A stretch of DNA of 64,000 bases from an uncultured Eubacteriales bacterium (GCA_900540805.1 UQHL01000016.1:13135-77134), one strand, 5' to 3'. Positions 34,827 to 44,403 are shown, counted from the stretch's first letter. Numbers and translations are program-made. The notes: a model not told the origin generated them from the letters alone.

Positions 34827-34855
34827 ATTATACTCTTTTTCGCAAATTTTATCAA
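34827..34855 (-). promoter_or_regulatory. Sigma-A-type promoter of miaB-mutS-mutL-miaA
   Basis: On the minus strand TTGATA (34855-34850), 17 bases, TATAAT (34832-34827), about 28 bases before the chosen miaB start. Confidence 0.8.
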
Positions 34856-34919
34856 GTCTTTCAAGGCTTTTTGACGCGGTTTCATCATAAAATATCAAAA
34901 TCGGCAGATAATAGTTTTG

Positions 34920-37157
34920 ATGAAGAAAACATGGAAAATTTTGTTGATTACTCTCGGCTGCTTCTCCGCGCTTCTCGCAAGCGGAGCGACATACTTCGCC
35001 GTCGTCACCAAGGACGCAGCGCTCGACCCGAAAAAGCTGGTATTGTCGGACGATAAGGTGGAAATATTCGACGCCGACGACGGAATCGTGAAAAACGCTT
35101 CCGCCTTTTCCCCGCGCGAAACTTTTCGGCTGGAAACCCTTCCCGACAAAGCGAAATTCGCATTTGTCGATACCGAGGACAAACGCTTTTACGACCACGG
35201 CGGCTTCGACTACAAACGCATGGTGAAAGCCACGCTTAAAAACGTGCGCACCCGTTCATTCAAGGAGGGAGCATCTACCATCTCCCAACAGCTGATTAAA
35301 AACACTCACCTTTCGCAGGAAAAGACGATCGAACGCAAGCTGAAAGAAGTAAAGCTGACGTATCAGCTGGAAAAAAAATATTCCAAGGACGAGATACTCG
35401 AAAAATATCTCAATACCATTTATTTCGGCCACAGCTGTTTCGGGCTCCAGTCGGCGGCGGAATTTTACTTCGGCAAAACGCCTCAAGAGCTAGACCTCGC
35501 GGACGCGGCAATTTTGGCGGGACTCATCAAGTCGCCGAACAATTATTCCCCCTTCAAACACCCCGAAAACTGCATCCAGCGAAAAAAAATCGTGCTGTCC
35601 GCCATGCTTGCGCAGGGACATATCACCGAGGAGGAAAAGGCCGCAGCCGTCGCAAAGCCGCTTCCGCTCGGCCCGTCGGCGAGTTCGCTCGACAAAAGTT
35701 ATTTCGATCGGGTGTTCGACGAGCTGGAGGAGCTGTCGGAAAAGTACGATTTTTCCCTCGGCGGAAACATTCGCATTTATACCTACCTCGACCCCGAGCT
35801 GCAAAATTATCTCGAAACGCTCGCCGACGCGAGCGAAACGGATAAGAGCTACAGCGTTTTGGACAACCGTACGCACGGGTTCAAGGCATATTATTCTACC
35901 GTCGGCCCGATCAGGCGGCTTCCCGGTTCTCTGATAAAGCCCCTGCTCGTCTATGCGCCCGCGCTCGAGGAAGATCTCATCTCCCCCGCTACGCCCGTTC
36001 TGGACGAAAAGACGGATTTCGGGGGCTACGAGCCGAAGAATTTCAGCGGCACTTACAGCGGCTATATCAGCGTACGCGAAAGCCTTGCAAAGAGCGTCAA
36101 TATCCCCGCGGTTAAGATACTCAATTCTACGGGCGTTTCGAAAGCGGCGGAATATATGAAAAAACTCGGGCTGGAGATTCCTGCGGACGACTATTCCTTG
36201 GCTTTAGCGCTCGGCGGCATGAAGGAAGGCTTCAGCTTAAACGAGCTGATAAACGCCTATTCCGCCTTTCCGAACGGCGGCGAATATTTCAGCTCGGGCT
36301 TTATCCGTAAAATCGTTATCGACGGTCGCTCGGCCTATCATAAAAACGACCGCGCGATGCGCGTCTTTTCCGACGACACCGCCTATCTGATAAACGATAT
36401 GTTAAAGACGGCCGCGCAATCGGGCACGGCGAAAAAACTGAGGCCCCTCGCCCTTCCCATCGCGGCAAAAACCGGCACGAGCGGAACAAAAAGCGGAAAC
36501 ACCGACGCTTATGCACTCTCTTATACCACCGAGGATTGCGTTGGCGTATGGCTGGGAAACGCCGACAATTCTCCTATGGATATCACGGGAGGAGGGCTTC
36601 CGTGCAATATCGCCTTAAAAATAAACGAATATCTTTATTCGACTCACGCGCCGTCGGACTTTGTCAAGCCCGATGGAATCGAAAGCGTTACTCTCGATAA
36701 AGCGGAATATTATGCCACGCATAATATAATGCTCGCCGACGACGATACGCCCGTCGAAAAACGGTTTTCCGAAATATTCAAAAAAAGCGCCCTCCCTTCC
36801 GTTAAATCGGAAAGATTTTCCCACCCGTCCATTTCCGCGCCCTCTCTGTCTTACGAAAACGGCCGCGTGGTGATCCGTTTCAAAGAGGGTACGCCCGATT
36901 ATTACGAATACCTCATCGACCGCTTCGACTCTGTCACGCATACTACCGTATATTCGGGAAAATATATCGAAAGCTTTACGGACGAAAAATTAAAGGCGGG
37001 GAAAACGTACGTTTATACCGTAACCCCCGTCTATAAAAATAAAAAGGGACAACCGATCTCCCTCCCCGCCGTTACTACGAAGGCGGACGGAAGCTTGCGT
37101 CCCGTCGTCCCCGATACTCCGCCCGATATCGTCGAAAAGGATTGGTGGAATTATTGA
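34920..37157 (+). CDS. Class A penicillin-binding protein (transglycosylase-transpeptidase)
   Basis: A 745-residue bifunctional cell-wall synthase anchored by one N-terminal membrane segment (about residues 7-28). The GT51 part has FVDTEDKRFYDHGGFD with the catalytic Glu, EGASTISQQLIKN and ILEKYLNTIYFG. The transpeptidase part has the three boxes SxxK in LPGSLIKPLLVY (about residue 338), SVN in SLAKSVNIPAV and KTG in IAAKTGTSG. After it, about residues 625-735, is a beta-rich tail resembling a fibronectin type III domain, ending in a Pro-rich stretch and WWNY. No Shine-Dalgarno sequence and no convincing promoter were found upstream; a TTG one codon earlier is a less likely start. It is transcribed away from miaB and ends at a terminator shared with thiI. 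Confidence 0.92.
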   Translation: MKKTWKILLITLGCFSALLASGATYFAVVTKDAALDPKKLVLSDDKVEIFDADDGIVKNASAFSPRETFRLETLPDKAKFAFVDTEDKRFYDHGGFDYKRMVKATLKNVRTRSFKEGASTISQQLIKNTHLSQEKTIERKLKEVKLTYQLEKKYSKDEILEKYLNTIYFGHSCFGLQSAAEFYFGKTPQELDLADAAILAGLIKSPNNYSPFKHPENCIQRKKIVLSAMLAQGHITEEEKAAAVAKPLPLGPSASSLDKSYFDRVFDELEELSEKYDFSLGGNIRIYTYLDPELQNYLETLADASETDKSYSVLDNRTHGFKAYYSTVGPIRRLPGSLIKPLLVYAPALEEDLISPATPVLDEKTDFGGYEPKNFSGTYSGYISVRESLAKSVNIPAVKILNSTGVSKAAEYMKKLGLEIPADDYSLALALGGMKEGFSLNELINAYSAFPNGGEYFSSGFIRKIVIDGRSAYHKNDRAMRVFSDDTAYLINDMLKTAAQSGTAKKLRPLALPIAAKTGTSGTKSGNTDAYALSYTTEDCVGVWLGNADNSPMDITGGGLPCNIALKINEYLYSTHAPSDFVKPDGIESVTLDKAEYYATHNIMLADDDTPVEKRFSEIFKKSALPSVKSERFSHPSISAPSLSYENGRVVIRFKEGTPDYYEYLIDRFDSVTHTTVYSGKYIESFTDEKLKAGKTYVYTVTPVYKNKKGQPISLPAVTTKADGSLRPVVPDTPPDIVEKDWWNY

Positions 37158-37201
37158 GCCTGAAAAGCGACGTCGGAAAGTCGGCGAAGAGATTAAAGAA
37201 A

Positions 37202-37234
37202 AAGCCCCCGGAATTTTTCCGAAGGCTTTTTTCT
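37202..37234. terminator. Bidirectional terminator between the PBP gene and thiI
   Basis: AAGCC...GGCTT with inner CGGAA/TTCCG forms the stem (37202-37228); TTTTTTC follows on the plus strand and, on the minus strand, a TTTTTC run follows as well. Confidence 0.8.
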
Positions 37235-38389
37235 TTATACTTCTATACTTTCTAAACTTTCAAACGCTTCCGCGATCAATCCCTCCACGTCCAATTTGCT
37301 TTCCTCCCGAAGGATATCCTTCAGCTTGGGGCGTATAGCGGGATAGTCGGGCAGAAATACCGTACAGCAATCCTCATAGGGACGAATGGAAACGTCGTAC
37401 GTGCCGATCTTCACCGAACGGTCGATAATCTCGTTTTTATCGAACCCGACGAGCGGACGGAGAACGGGCAGCTTTTCCACGACGGCATTGGAGGAAGTCA
37501 TTCCCTCGATGGTTTGGCTGGCGACCTGTCCCAGACTTTCCCCCGTGATCAGACATTTGGCGTTTATCCGCTCCGCCTGGCGCTCGGCGATACGGAACAT
37601 AAAGCGCCGCAGCAGCGTAATCATCAGTTCGGGCGCGCACTTTTCGTGGATGGCCTCCTGAATGTGCGTGACGCTGACGGTATTCAGCGTAGTTACTCCC
37701 GTATAAGCGGACAGAATCTGCGCGAGCTCCACTACCTTTTCTTTTGCCTGCATATTGGTATAGGGATAACTGTGAAAATGCAGGCACTCTACCGTCATTC
37801 CCCGTTTGGCCATCATGTGACCTGCAACGGGACTGTCGATACCGCCCGAAATAAGAAGCAATCCTTTTCCCGCCGTACCCACGGGCATACCGTTCGCTCC
37901 CTCGAAAAACTCGCCAAATACGAGCGCCGTACCGTTTTCGCGGATATCTACATAGACGTAAAAGGAAGGATTGCGGACATCCACCGTCAAAGTTTTGAAA
38001 TGCGCCAACAGCCGCCCGCCGATCTCGCGGCTGATCTCGATGGATGTCAGCGGATACTTTTTGTCCCCCCTGTGCGTTTCCACCTTAAAGCTGCCGTCCT
38101 TTCCCGAAACCTTCTTTGCGGCCTCGAAAATACTGTCGAGATCACTCCCCGTCTCGAAAGCGACGCTCATGGAATGGATTCCGAAAACCTTTTTAAGCCG
38201 CGAGACGATCGTTTCCGTTTCTTCTTCGTCGAAGTCCTCCACGAGATAACGGCCGCTGTAACGGTGCAGCTCATGGCGGATTCCCCTCAACGCCTTCTCG
38301 ATATTCATCGAAAAAACACGCTCGAAAAAACCTCTGTTTTTTCCTTTCAAAAATAATTCCGCATAACGGATGATAATTACCTTTTTCAT
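37235..38389 (-). CDS. thiI: tRNA 4-thiouridine synthase ThiI (no rhodanese domain)
   Basis: A 384-residue enzyme that activates U8 of tRNA with ATP and brings in sulfur. It has a ferredoxin-like N-terminal part, a THUMP domain at about residues 60-165, and a PP-loop ATPase with GLLLISGGIDSPVAGHMM. The segment KCLITGESLGQVASQT follows, as usual. The protein ends after the PP-loop domain, so the C-terminal rhodanese part of the E. coli enzyme is missing, as in Bacillus, where a partner cysteine desulfurase supplies the sulfur. Such a desulfurase is encoded 14 bases upstream. The ribosome site is weak. Confidence 0.95.
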   Translation of the reverse strand: MKKVIIIRYAELFLKGKNRGFFERVFSMNIEKALRGIRHELHRYSGRYLVEDFDEEETETIVSRLKKVFGIHSMSVAFETGSDLDSIFEAAKKVSGKDGSFKVETHRGDKKYPLTSIEISREIGGRLLAHFKTLTVDVRNPSFYVYVDIRENGTALVFGEFFEGANGMPVGTAGKGLLLISGGIDSPVAGHMMAKRGMTVECLHFHSYPYTNMQAKEKVVELAQILSAYTGVTTLNTVSVTHIQEAIHEKCAPELMITLLRRFMFRIAERQAERINAKCLITGESLGQVASQTIEGMTSSNAVVEKLPVLRPLVGFDKNEIIDRSVKIGTYDVSIRPYEDCCTVFLPDYPAIRPKLKDILREESKLDVEGLIAEAFESLESIEV

Positions 38390-38403
38390 TTCGATATCCC
38401 GAT

Positions 38404-39534
38404 TTAACTCATTCTTTCTTTCAATTCGCGTGCGATCGCATTGAGGATTTCCGCCGCCCGGTGCATCTCTTCTTCCGTAGTCTTGTTCGAAAAGCTCAAA
38501 CGCAATACTCCGTCCGCCGTCTTTTCGTCATAACCGCAGGCAAGGATTACGCGGCTGTAACGGTTTTTCGCATTCGACGAGCAGGCGGAGCCCGTCCCTA
38601 TAATCAATCCTTTATCGTCCGCCATATGCAGGAGAATCTCTCCCCGAAGCCCGATCGCGGAAACACTTAAAATATACGGCGAAGAAGTTTCGCCCGACAG
38701 CCGCATGAAAATATCTTTATCGAGCGCCGCCCAAAACCGTTCGCGGCAAAGCTTCAGTCGTTCGAAGTCGGCACGGAGCGTTTTGAACTTTTCCGAGACG
38801 GCATATTCGAACATTTTTATTCCGAAAGTATTTTCCGTACCGCTCCTGCGGCCGTTCTCCTGTCCGCCGCCGAAAATAAACGGCCGCAGAGCCAGCGGCT
38901 TCTTTTTAATCAGCGCGCCCGTTCCTTTAAGTCCGCCTATTTTATGGGCGCTGACCGAATACAAATCGATATCCTTACTTAAACGAAAAGGAATTTTTCC
39001 GTAGGCCTGAACGCCGTCGCTGTGAAAGACCGCCTGCGAATTTTTCTCCTTTACCGCGCGGGCAATTGCGTTTATATCGTTGATTGCGCCCGTCTCGTTG
39101 TTTACGTGGATCACGGAAACCAAGGACGTTTTATCGTCCACCAGCCTCAAAAGTTCTTCAGCGTCAACGCTGCCGTCGCGTTTGAGGGGCGCGAAGCGCG
39201 GCTGCGCGGCGCCCCGGTTTTTTAGCTCCGCGACGGACGCCGCGACGGCGGAATGTTCGCCTGCGGTAGTCACGACGTTTCCGCGCTTTCCAAAATTGAA
39301 AACCGCCTGATTATCCGCTTCCGTCCCGCAGGAGGTAAACACAAGCTCAAAGCTTTCGGAGTCCGCAATCGGAGAAAGCAGAGCGGAGCGCGCCTTTTTC
39401 AGCTCGCTCTGCAAAACAAATCCTTCGCTGTACAGCGCGGAAGGATTAAAATAATTCGTCGTTAAATATTCCTGCGCGCGGCAAAGCGCCCGTTCGTCGG
39501 GCTTCGTCGTGGCGGCATTGTCCAGATATATCAT
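38404..39534 (-). CDS. Cysteine desulfurase (NifS/IscS-like), probable sulfur donor for ThiI
   Basis: A 376-residue class V PLP enzyme that takes sulfur from cysteine as an enzyme-bound persulfide. The family boxes are MIYLDNAATTKPDE, FTSCGTEADNQAVF, the PLP lysine in VSAHKIGGLKGTGAL, and the active-site Cys loop IGTGSACSSNAKNRYSRV. The start MIYLDN at 39534 is chosen because it is the family's usual start and has AGAGCGG upstream. Position directly before thiI matches the NifZ-ThiI pair of Bacillus, which makes 4-thiouridine; this pairing is an inference from neighbourhood and from the lack of a rhodanese domain in ThiI. Confidence 0.93.
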   Translation of the reverse strand: MIYLDNAATTKPDERALCRAQEYLTTNYFNPSALYSEGFVLQSELKKARSALLSPIADSESFELVFTSCGTEADNQAVFNFGKRGNVVTTAGEHSAVAASVAELKNRGAAQPRFAPLKRDGSVDAEELLRLVDDKTSLVSVIHVNNETGAINDINAIARAVKEKNSQAVFHSDGVQAYGKIPFRLSKDIDLYSVSAHKIGGLKGTGALIKKKPLALRPFIFGGGQENGRRSGTENTFGIKMFEYAVSEKFKTLRADFERLKLCRERFWAALDKDIFMRLSGETSSPYILSVSAIGLRGEILLHMADDKGLIIGTGSACSSNAKNRYSRVILACGYDEKTADGVLRLSFSNKTTEEEMHRAAEILNAIARELKERMS

Positions 39535-39548
39535 ATTCCGCTCTTTGT

Positions 39549-40214
39549 TTATTTTCCCTGCGCCTTCTTCTTTTCCTGGCTCACGTAATCGGACTCCAGC
39601 GTTCCGCGCTTGACAAAGCGCAGCATATTGACGAGTAGCTCTTCTCTGCATTCCAAAATGTACAGCTTCTTTCCCGAGCTTTCGCCCGTCAGAATATACA
39701 TGAAAAATTTCCCTTCCGCAGGCTCGCCGTTGGGGGTAAGCAAAATCCTTTTCGTCGCGGGGTCGTTCGTCAAACGATCGTAGCTGTCGTTTTCGACGTC
39801 GCCCAGCTGTAATATCTCTTCCGATTGAATTTTATAGAGAAATTTGCGCTTATTGATATTGAATACTTTTGCAATCCTCAATTCCCCCGAGACAAACGTA
39901 TAATCATAACTGACGTTTATACGTTTTTTTAAGGAAAAAAGAAAAAACCACAGAAGCCCGAAAAATACGACCTGCATTCCCGAAAACAAAGCCAGGCTGC
40001 GCGCGGCCATAATAGCCTCCTGAATCTGTTCTGCCGTGATGTCCTCCGTCGGCTGCGCCTTGGAAAACGACGCAATCAGATTTGGCACCAGGATCAGAGC
40101 AAAAAGCAGGCCGATGAATAAGGAAATCCACGAGATGACGTTGACCACCTTATATTTCTTCGCATCCTTCACGGCCTTTGCGTTGACCGCGCTTTCCTCG
40201 TATAAAACGTCCAT
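39549..40214 (-). CDS. Membrane protein of unknown function, two membrane segments
   Basis: A 221-residue protein not recognised as a named family. A short N-terminal cytoplasmic part is followed by two membrane segments (about residues 27-48 and 80-98, FVFFGLLWFFLFSLKK region) separated by an acidic loop, and then about 115 residues of soluble beta-rich domain (DYTFVSGELRIAKVFNINKRKFLYKI, ILLTPNGEPAEGKFFMYILTG) that resembles a PH-like fold in its run of short strands. The ATG at 40214 has GGAGG ten bases upstream. It sits between carB-dapF and the cysteine desulfurase, all in one direction. Confidence 0.65.
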   Translation of the reverse strand: MDVLYEESAVNAKAVKDAKKYKVVNVISWISLFIGLLFALILVPNLIASFSKAQPTEDITAEQIQEAIMAARSLALFSGMQVVFFGLLWFFLFSLKKRINVSYDYTFVSGELRIAKVFNINKRKFLYKIQSEEILQLGDVENDSYDRLTNDPATKRILLTPNGEPAEGKFFMYILTGESSGKKLYILECREELLVNMLRFVKRGTLESDYVSQEKKKAQGK

Positions 40215-40240
40215 AAAAATATCCTCCAAAAAATCAAGCG

Positions 40241-40278
40241 ACGGCGCGTTTGCGAAGCTCGCCCGTAAAACGCGCCGT
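40241..40278 (-). terminator. Possible terminator or attenuator after carB-dapF
   Basis: ACGGCGCGTTT and AAACGCGCCGT are a perfect eleven-base inverted repeat with a 16-base loop. On the minus strand a T-rich run comes only after CGCTTGA, so it may reduce rather than end transcription. Confidence 0.4.
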
Positions 40279-40326
40279 ATCCGCTCGGTTGTAACGCCTT
40301 ACCTCAATCGGTTTTAACGTCCTGCG

Positions 40327-43300
40327 TCAGATTTCCAATCGGCCTTCGTAAACGGTTTTGACGCTGCCCATCAGCTCCACTTCGCCGTCCGAATGATAAT
40401 TTACCACCAGGTCGCCGCCGCGAAGCTTGACCGTGATATTTGTATCTCTGTCGCAATAGCCGTTAAGCACCGCCGCCACGACGGCCGCGGCCGCACCCGT
40501 ACCGCACGACCAGGTTTCCCCGTTTCCGCGTTCCCAAACGCGCATTTTAATCGTCACTCTGTTGACGACGCGGATAAACTCGGCGTTGATGCGTTCGGGG
40601 AAATATTCGCAGTTTTCAAAGAGCGGGCCTACCGTTTCGACATCTACGGCATCGACTTTCTCACTGAATACCACGCAGTGGGGATTGCCGAGATTGACCA
40701 GCGTGACCTTATATTCCTTTCCGCCGATCGTCGCGGGCTTATTGACGATTTTGTCCTCCTTCCAGATGCAGGGGATATTTTCGCCCGCGAGCTCCGCCTT
40801 ACCGAGATTGACGCTCGCGGAATTCACCTTTCCGTTGAAAGAATATACCGTCACCTCATTGATGCCGTTCGCAGTCTCGATCTTCATTTCCCGACGGGGA
40901 ACGATACCCTTTTCATAGAGATATTTTCCGACGCAGCGAATGGCGTTTCCGCCCACCCTGCCTTCCGTTCCATCCTTATTGAAAATACGCATTTTCGCGT
41001 CGGCCACGGCCGAATTTTCGATCAGCACAATTCCGTCGCCGCCGATTCCGTAATGGATATTGACATAATTGATCGCAATGGATTCGGGACAGGTAATCTT
41101 GCCGTCGCGGTTGTCGAAATAGATATAATCGTTGCCGCAGGATTGCATTTTCGTGAAGGAAAGCTGAAGCTTTTCCTTTCTCAAATGATTGATATCGACC
41201 AGCTCGGTGTTGTCCTCGGTAAATTTGCTGGCGATAATGTCCGCGAGTGCATTGGCCGTATCGAGCGCCGTAAGCACCGTAATCCCGAGCAGAATCGCGT
41301 GATGATGCAGGCGGATAAAGTCGTTGATCGATTCGAGGTCGGTTTTGCCCGTATAGACGATATAGTCGATTTTCCCCTCATTCATCAGCTTGACGACCGT
41401 ATCGGTAGCGGAAAGCCGATCCACCACCGTAACGTCCACGCCGAGTTCGGAAATGACTTCCGCCGTGCCTTTGGTGGCATACATCGTACAGCCGAGGTCG
41501 GCAAACTTTTTGGCGATCGAAACGATATCGAACTTATCCTGATCGTTGACCGTCATATAGACGCCGACGGGCCGCTGTTCGGAGGGGTGACACATTTTGA
41601 ACCCCGCGGAGACAAGTCCCTTGAACATCGCTTCCTCGATCGTCTTGCCGATCCCGAGTACCTCGCCCGTGGATTTCATCTGCGGCCCCAGCTGGGAATT
41701 GACGTCGTTGAGCTTTTCAAAGCTGAACACGGGCACCTTGACAGCCACATAGGGCGACGCAGGATACAATCCCGTTCCGTATCCCAGCTTTTTCAGCTTC
41801 GCGCCCACGATAATCTTCGTCGCCAGCTCCACCATCGGCACGCCCGTCACCTTGGAGATATAAGGCACCGTCCTCGACGCGCGCGGATTGACCTCTATCA
41901 CGTAAAGCTGACCGCGATAAATGAGGTACTGAATATTGATGAGCCCTTTTGTCTTAAGCTCCAGCGTCAGCTGCGTGGAAACCTCGATAATGCGTTCGAG
42001 CATGGTATCCTCGAGGTTATAGGGCGGATATACGGCGATCGAATCGCCCGAATGGATACCCGTGCGCTCGATATGCTGCATGATACCGGGAATGAGCACG
42101 TCCGTGCCGTCGGAAATGGCGTCCACTTCCAATTCGGTACCCATGAGATATTTATCGCACAAAACGGGATTTTCTATTCCCTGCGCGAGAATGACGTCCA
42201 TGTAGCGGCTTACGTCCTCCTCGGTGAAGGCGATCGTCATGTTCTGTCCGCCGATTACGTAAGAGGGACGGAGCAGCACGGGATATTCCAGCCGCTCAGC
42301 CGCCTTCAAAGCCTCGTCTTTGGTCATGACGGTAATTCCCTTCGGGCGCGGAATGGCGTATTTTTCGAGCAGTGCTTCGAAACGCTCTCTATCCTCCGCC
42401 ACATCCACACTGTCGGCCGACGTCCCGAGGATACGGATTCCGTGCGTCGAGAAATAGCGGCAAAGATTGATTGCCGTCTGGCCGCCGAACGTAATGATGA
42501 CGCCGTACGGTTTCTCCACGTCGATGACGTGCTGGACGTCCTCCGCGGTCAGCGATTCGAAATACAGCCTGTCGGCCGTATCGAAGTCGGTGGAAACCGT
42601 TTCGGGATTGTTGTTGATGATGACGACTTCGTAACCCAGCTCCTTCAGCGTCCATACGCAATGAACGGAGGAATAGTCAAATTCGATTCCCTGTCCGATA
42701 CGGATGGGACCCGAACCGATAACGATAATTCTCTTTTTCTCGCTTTTGGCGACAAAGGGTTTCGCCTCGTCGTGGTCGGCTTCGTCGTAGGTCGAGTAGA
42801 AATACGGCGTGCGCGCGGAGAATTCCGCACCGCAGGTATCGACCATTTTGAATACCGCTTTTTTATGATACGGCACTTTTTTGCCGCTGAATTTTTCGAT
42901 ATCCTTATCGAGATATCCCAGCTTTTTACCCCTTTCGTAGATTTCGCGGGGCAGCTTGTCCGAAGCGGTATTTTTTCCGCAATCCGCGAGTTCGCTTTCG
43001 TACTCGACAAGATTTTTCAGCTTGTTCAAAAACCATCTGTCGATCTTGGTGAGCGCGAAGATTTCGTCCACGGAAATTCCGCGGCAAAGCGCCTGATAGA
43101 CGACAAACAATCTTTCGTCCGTCTTTTCGGGAAGCCTGGCAAGAATCTCCTCTTTAGACAGCCCGATCTGCTTTTTATGGTTGAGCGTAGTGAGTGAAAT
43201 TTCCGCGCCGCGCACCGCTTTCATGATTGCCATTTCGAAAGAAGTGCCGATCGCCATGACCTCGCCCGTCGCCTTCATACGGGTGCCCAGTTCGCGCTTG

Positions 43301-44403
43301 GCGTAAAGAAATTTATCGAACGGCCATTTCGGAAGCTTTACGACCACATAATCGATCGTCGGCTCGAAGCAGGCAAACGTTTTACCCGTGACGTCGTTTC
43401 TGATTTCGTCAAGCGTGTAGCCGAGCGCGATTTTCGTCGCCACCTTGGCGATGGGATATCCCGTCGCTTTGGACGCGAGCGCGGACGAACGGCTGACTCT
43501 GGGGTTGACTTCTATGACGGAATATTCGAAGGAATCGGGATCGAGCGCAAACTGCACGTTGCAGCCGCCCTCTATCCCCAGCTCGGTGATAATCGCGAGC
43601 GACGCGCTGCGAAGCATCTGATATTCCTTATCCGCAAGCGTGACGGCGGGCGCGATGACGATCGAATCGCCCGTATGGATACCGACGGGGTCGAAATTTT
43701 CCATGGAGCAGACGGTGAGCACGTTGCCCGCGCCGTCGCGCAGCACTTCGAATTCGATTTCCTTCCAGCCGCCGATGTATTTTTCTATCAGTACCTGCGT
43801 AATGGGCGAAAGCATTAGTCCGTTATGGGAAATGCTGCGAAGTTCCTCCTCGTCGTAGGCTACGCCCCCTCCCGCGCCGCCCAGCGTATAAGCGGGCCGC
43901 ACGATTACGGGATAGCCGAGACGGTTTGCGATCGCGACGCATTCGTCCACAGTATAGGCGATATCGGACGGAACGCAGGGCTGATGGATCTTTTCCATCG
44001 TCTCCTTGAACAATTCCCTGTCCTCGCTGCGGTCTATCGCGTCCAGCTTCGTGCCGATCAGTTTGACGCCGTGACGGGCAAGGAAGCCCGACTTTGCAAG
44101 CTTACAGCCCATCGTAAGCCCCGTCTGACCGCCGAGAGAAGCCAGCAGACTGTCGGGCTTTTCCTTGAGAATGATGCGCTTGAGGCTTTCCTCCGTAAGG
44201 GGTTCGAGATAGATCTCGTCAGCCAGCGCGCGGTCGGTCATGATCGTCGCAGGATTGGAATTGCAAAGCACGACATTGATGCCTTCATTTTTCAGAACGC
44301 GGCAGGCCTGCGCGCCCGCATAGTCAAATTCCGCGGCTTGTCCGATGACGATGGGTCCCGAACCGATAACCAATACTTTCTTTATATCGCTTCTCTTAGG
44401 CAT
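40327..44403 (-). CDS. carB: Fused carbamoyl-phosphate synthase large subunit and diaminopimelate epimerase (CarB-DapF)
   Basis: One uninterrupted frame of 1358 residues. Residues 1 to about 1072 are a full carbamoyl-phosphate synthase large subunit: VLVIGSGPIVIGQAAEFDYAG, two ATP-grasp halves with GGWKEIEFEVLRD and MGTELEVDAISDG, and the MGS-like regulatory domain. From about residue 1078 (LSFTKMQSCGNDYIYFDN) to the end is a complete-length diaminopimelate epimerase, which interconverts LL- and meso-diaminopimelate for lysine and cell wall. Only about three residues link them. The epimerase keeps the second active-site cysteine (ETWSCGTGAA, Cys1300) but the first is Gly1151 (RVGGNAIRC instead of CGNxxRC). 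AGGAG precedes the ATG, and the start overlaps carA by eight bases. The fusion is seen directly; its activity as an epimerase is uncertain. Confidence 0.93.
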   Translation of the reverse strand: MPKRSDIKKVLVIGSGPIVIGQAAEFDYAGAQACRVLKNEGINVVLCNSNPATIMTDRALADEIYLEPLTEESLKRIILKEKPDSLLASLGGQTGLTMGCKLAKSGFLARHGVKLIGTKLDAIDRSEDRELFKETMEKIHQPCVPSDIAYTVDECVAIANRLGYPVIVRPAYTLGGAGGGVAYDEEELRSISHNGLMLSPITQVLIEKYIGGWKEIEFEVLRDGAGNVLTVCSMENFDPVGIHTGDSIVIAPAVTLADKEYQMLRSASLAIITELGIEGGCNVQFALDPDSFEYSVIEVNPRVSRSSALASKATGYPIAKVATKIALGYTLDEIRNDVTGKTFACFEPTIDYVVVKLPKWPFDKFLYAKRELGTRMKATGEVMAIGTSFEMAIMKAVRGAEISLTTLNHKKQIGLSKEEILARLPEKTDERLFVVYQALCRGISVDEIFALTKIDRWFLNKLKNLVEYESELADCGKNTASDKLPREIYERGKKLGYLDKDIEKFSGKKVPYHKKAVFKMVDTCGAEFSARTPYFYSTYDEADHDEAKPFVAKSEKKRIIVIGSGPIRIGQGIEFDYSSVHCVWTLKELGYEVVIINNNPETVSTDFDTADRLYFESLTAEDVQHVIDVEKPYGVIITFGGQTAINLCRYFSTHGIRILGTSADSVDVAEDRERFEALLEKYAIPRPKGITVMTKDEALKAAERLEYPVLLRPSYVIGGQNMTIAFTEEDVSRYMDVILAQGIENPVLCDKYLMGTELEVDAISDGTDVLIPGIMQHIERTGIHSGDSIAVYPPYNLEDTMLERIIEVSTQLTLELKTKGLINIQYLIYRGQLYVIEVNPRASRTVPYISKVTGVPMVELATKIIVGAKLKKLGYGTGLYPASPYVAVKVPVFSFEKLNDVNSQLGPQMKSTGEVLGIGKTIEEAMFKGLVSAGFKMCHPSEQRPVGVYMTVNDQDKFDIVSIAKKFADLGCTMYATKGTAEVISELGVDVTVVDRLSATDTVVKLMNEGKIDYIVYTGKTDLESINDFIRLHHHAILLGITVLTALDTANALADIIASKFTEDNTELVDINHLRKEKLQLSFTKMQSCGNDYIYFDNRDGKITCPESIAINYVNIHYGIGGDGIVLIENSAVADAKMRIFNKDGTEGRVGGNAIRCVGKYLYEKGIVPRREMKIETANGINEVTVYSFNGKVNSASVNLGKAELAGENIPCIWKEDKIVNKPATIGGKEYKVTLVNLGNPHCVVFSEKVDAVDVETVGPLFENCEYFPERINAEFIRVVNRVTIKMRVWERGNGETWSCGTGAAAAVVAAVLNGYCDRDTNITVKLRGGDLVVNYHSDGEVELMGSVKTVYEGRLEI

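Noticed and set aside
33425..35056. A 543-codon plus-strand open frame opposite miaB and running into the PBP gene
   Set aside because: It lies antisense to miaB and overlaps the start of the PBP in another frame; no family similarity.
40393..43197. A 934-codon open frame on the plus strand opposite carB
   Set aside because: It is the mirror of the carB frame caused by codon bias; there is no ribosome site and no recognisable family.
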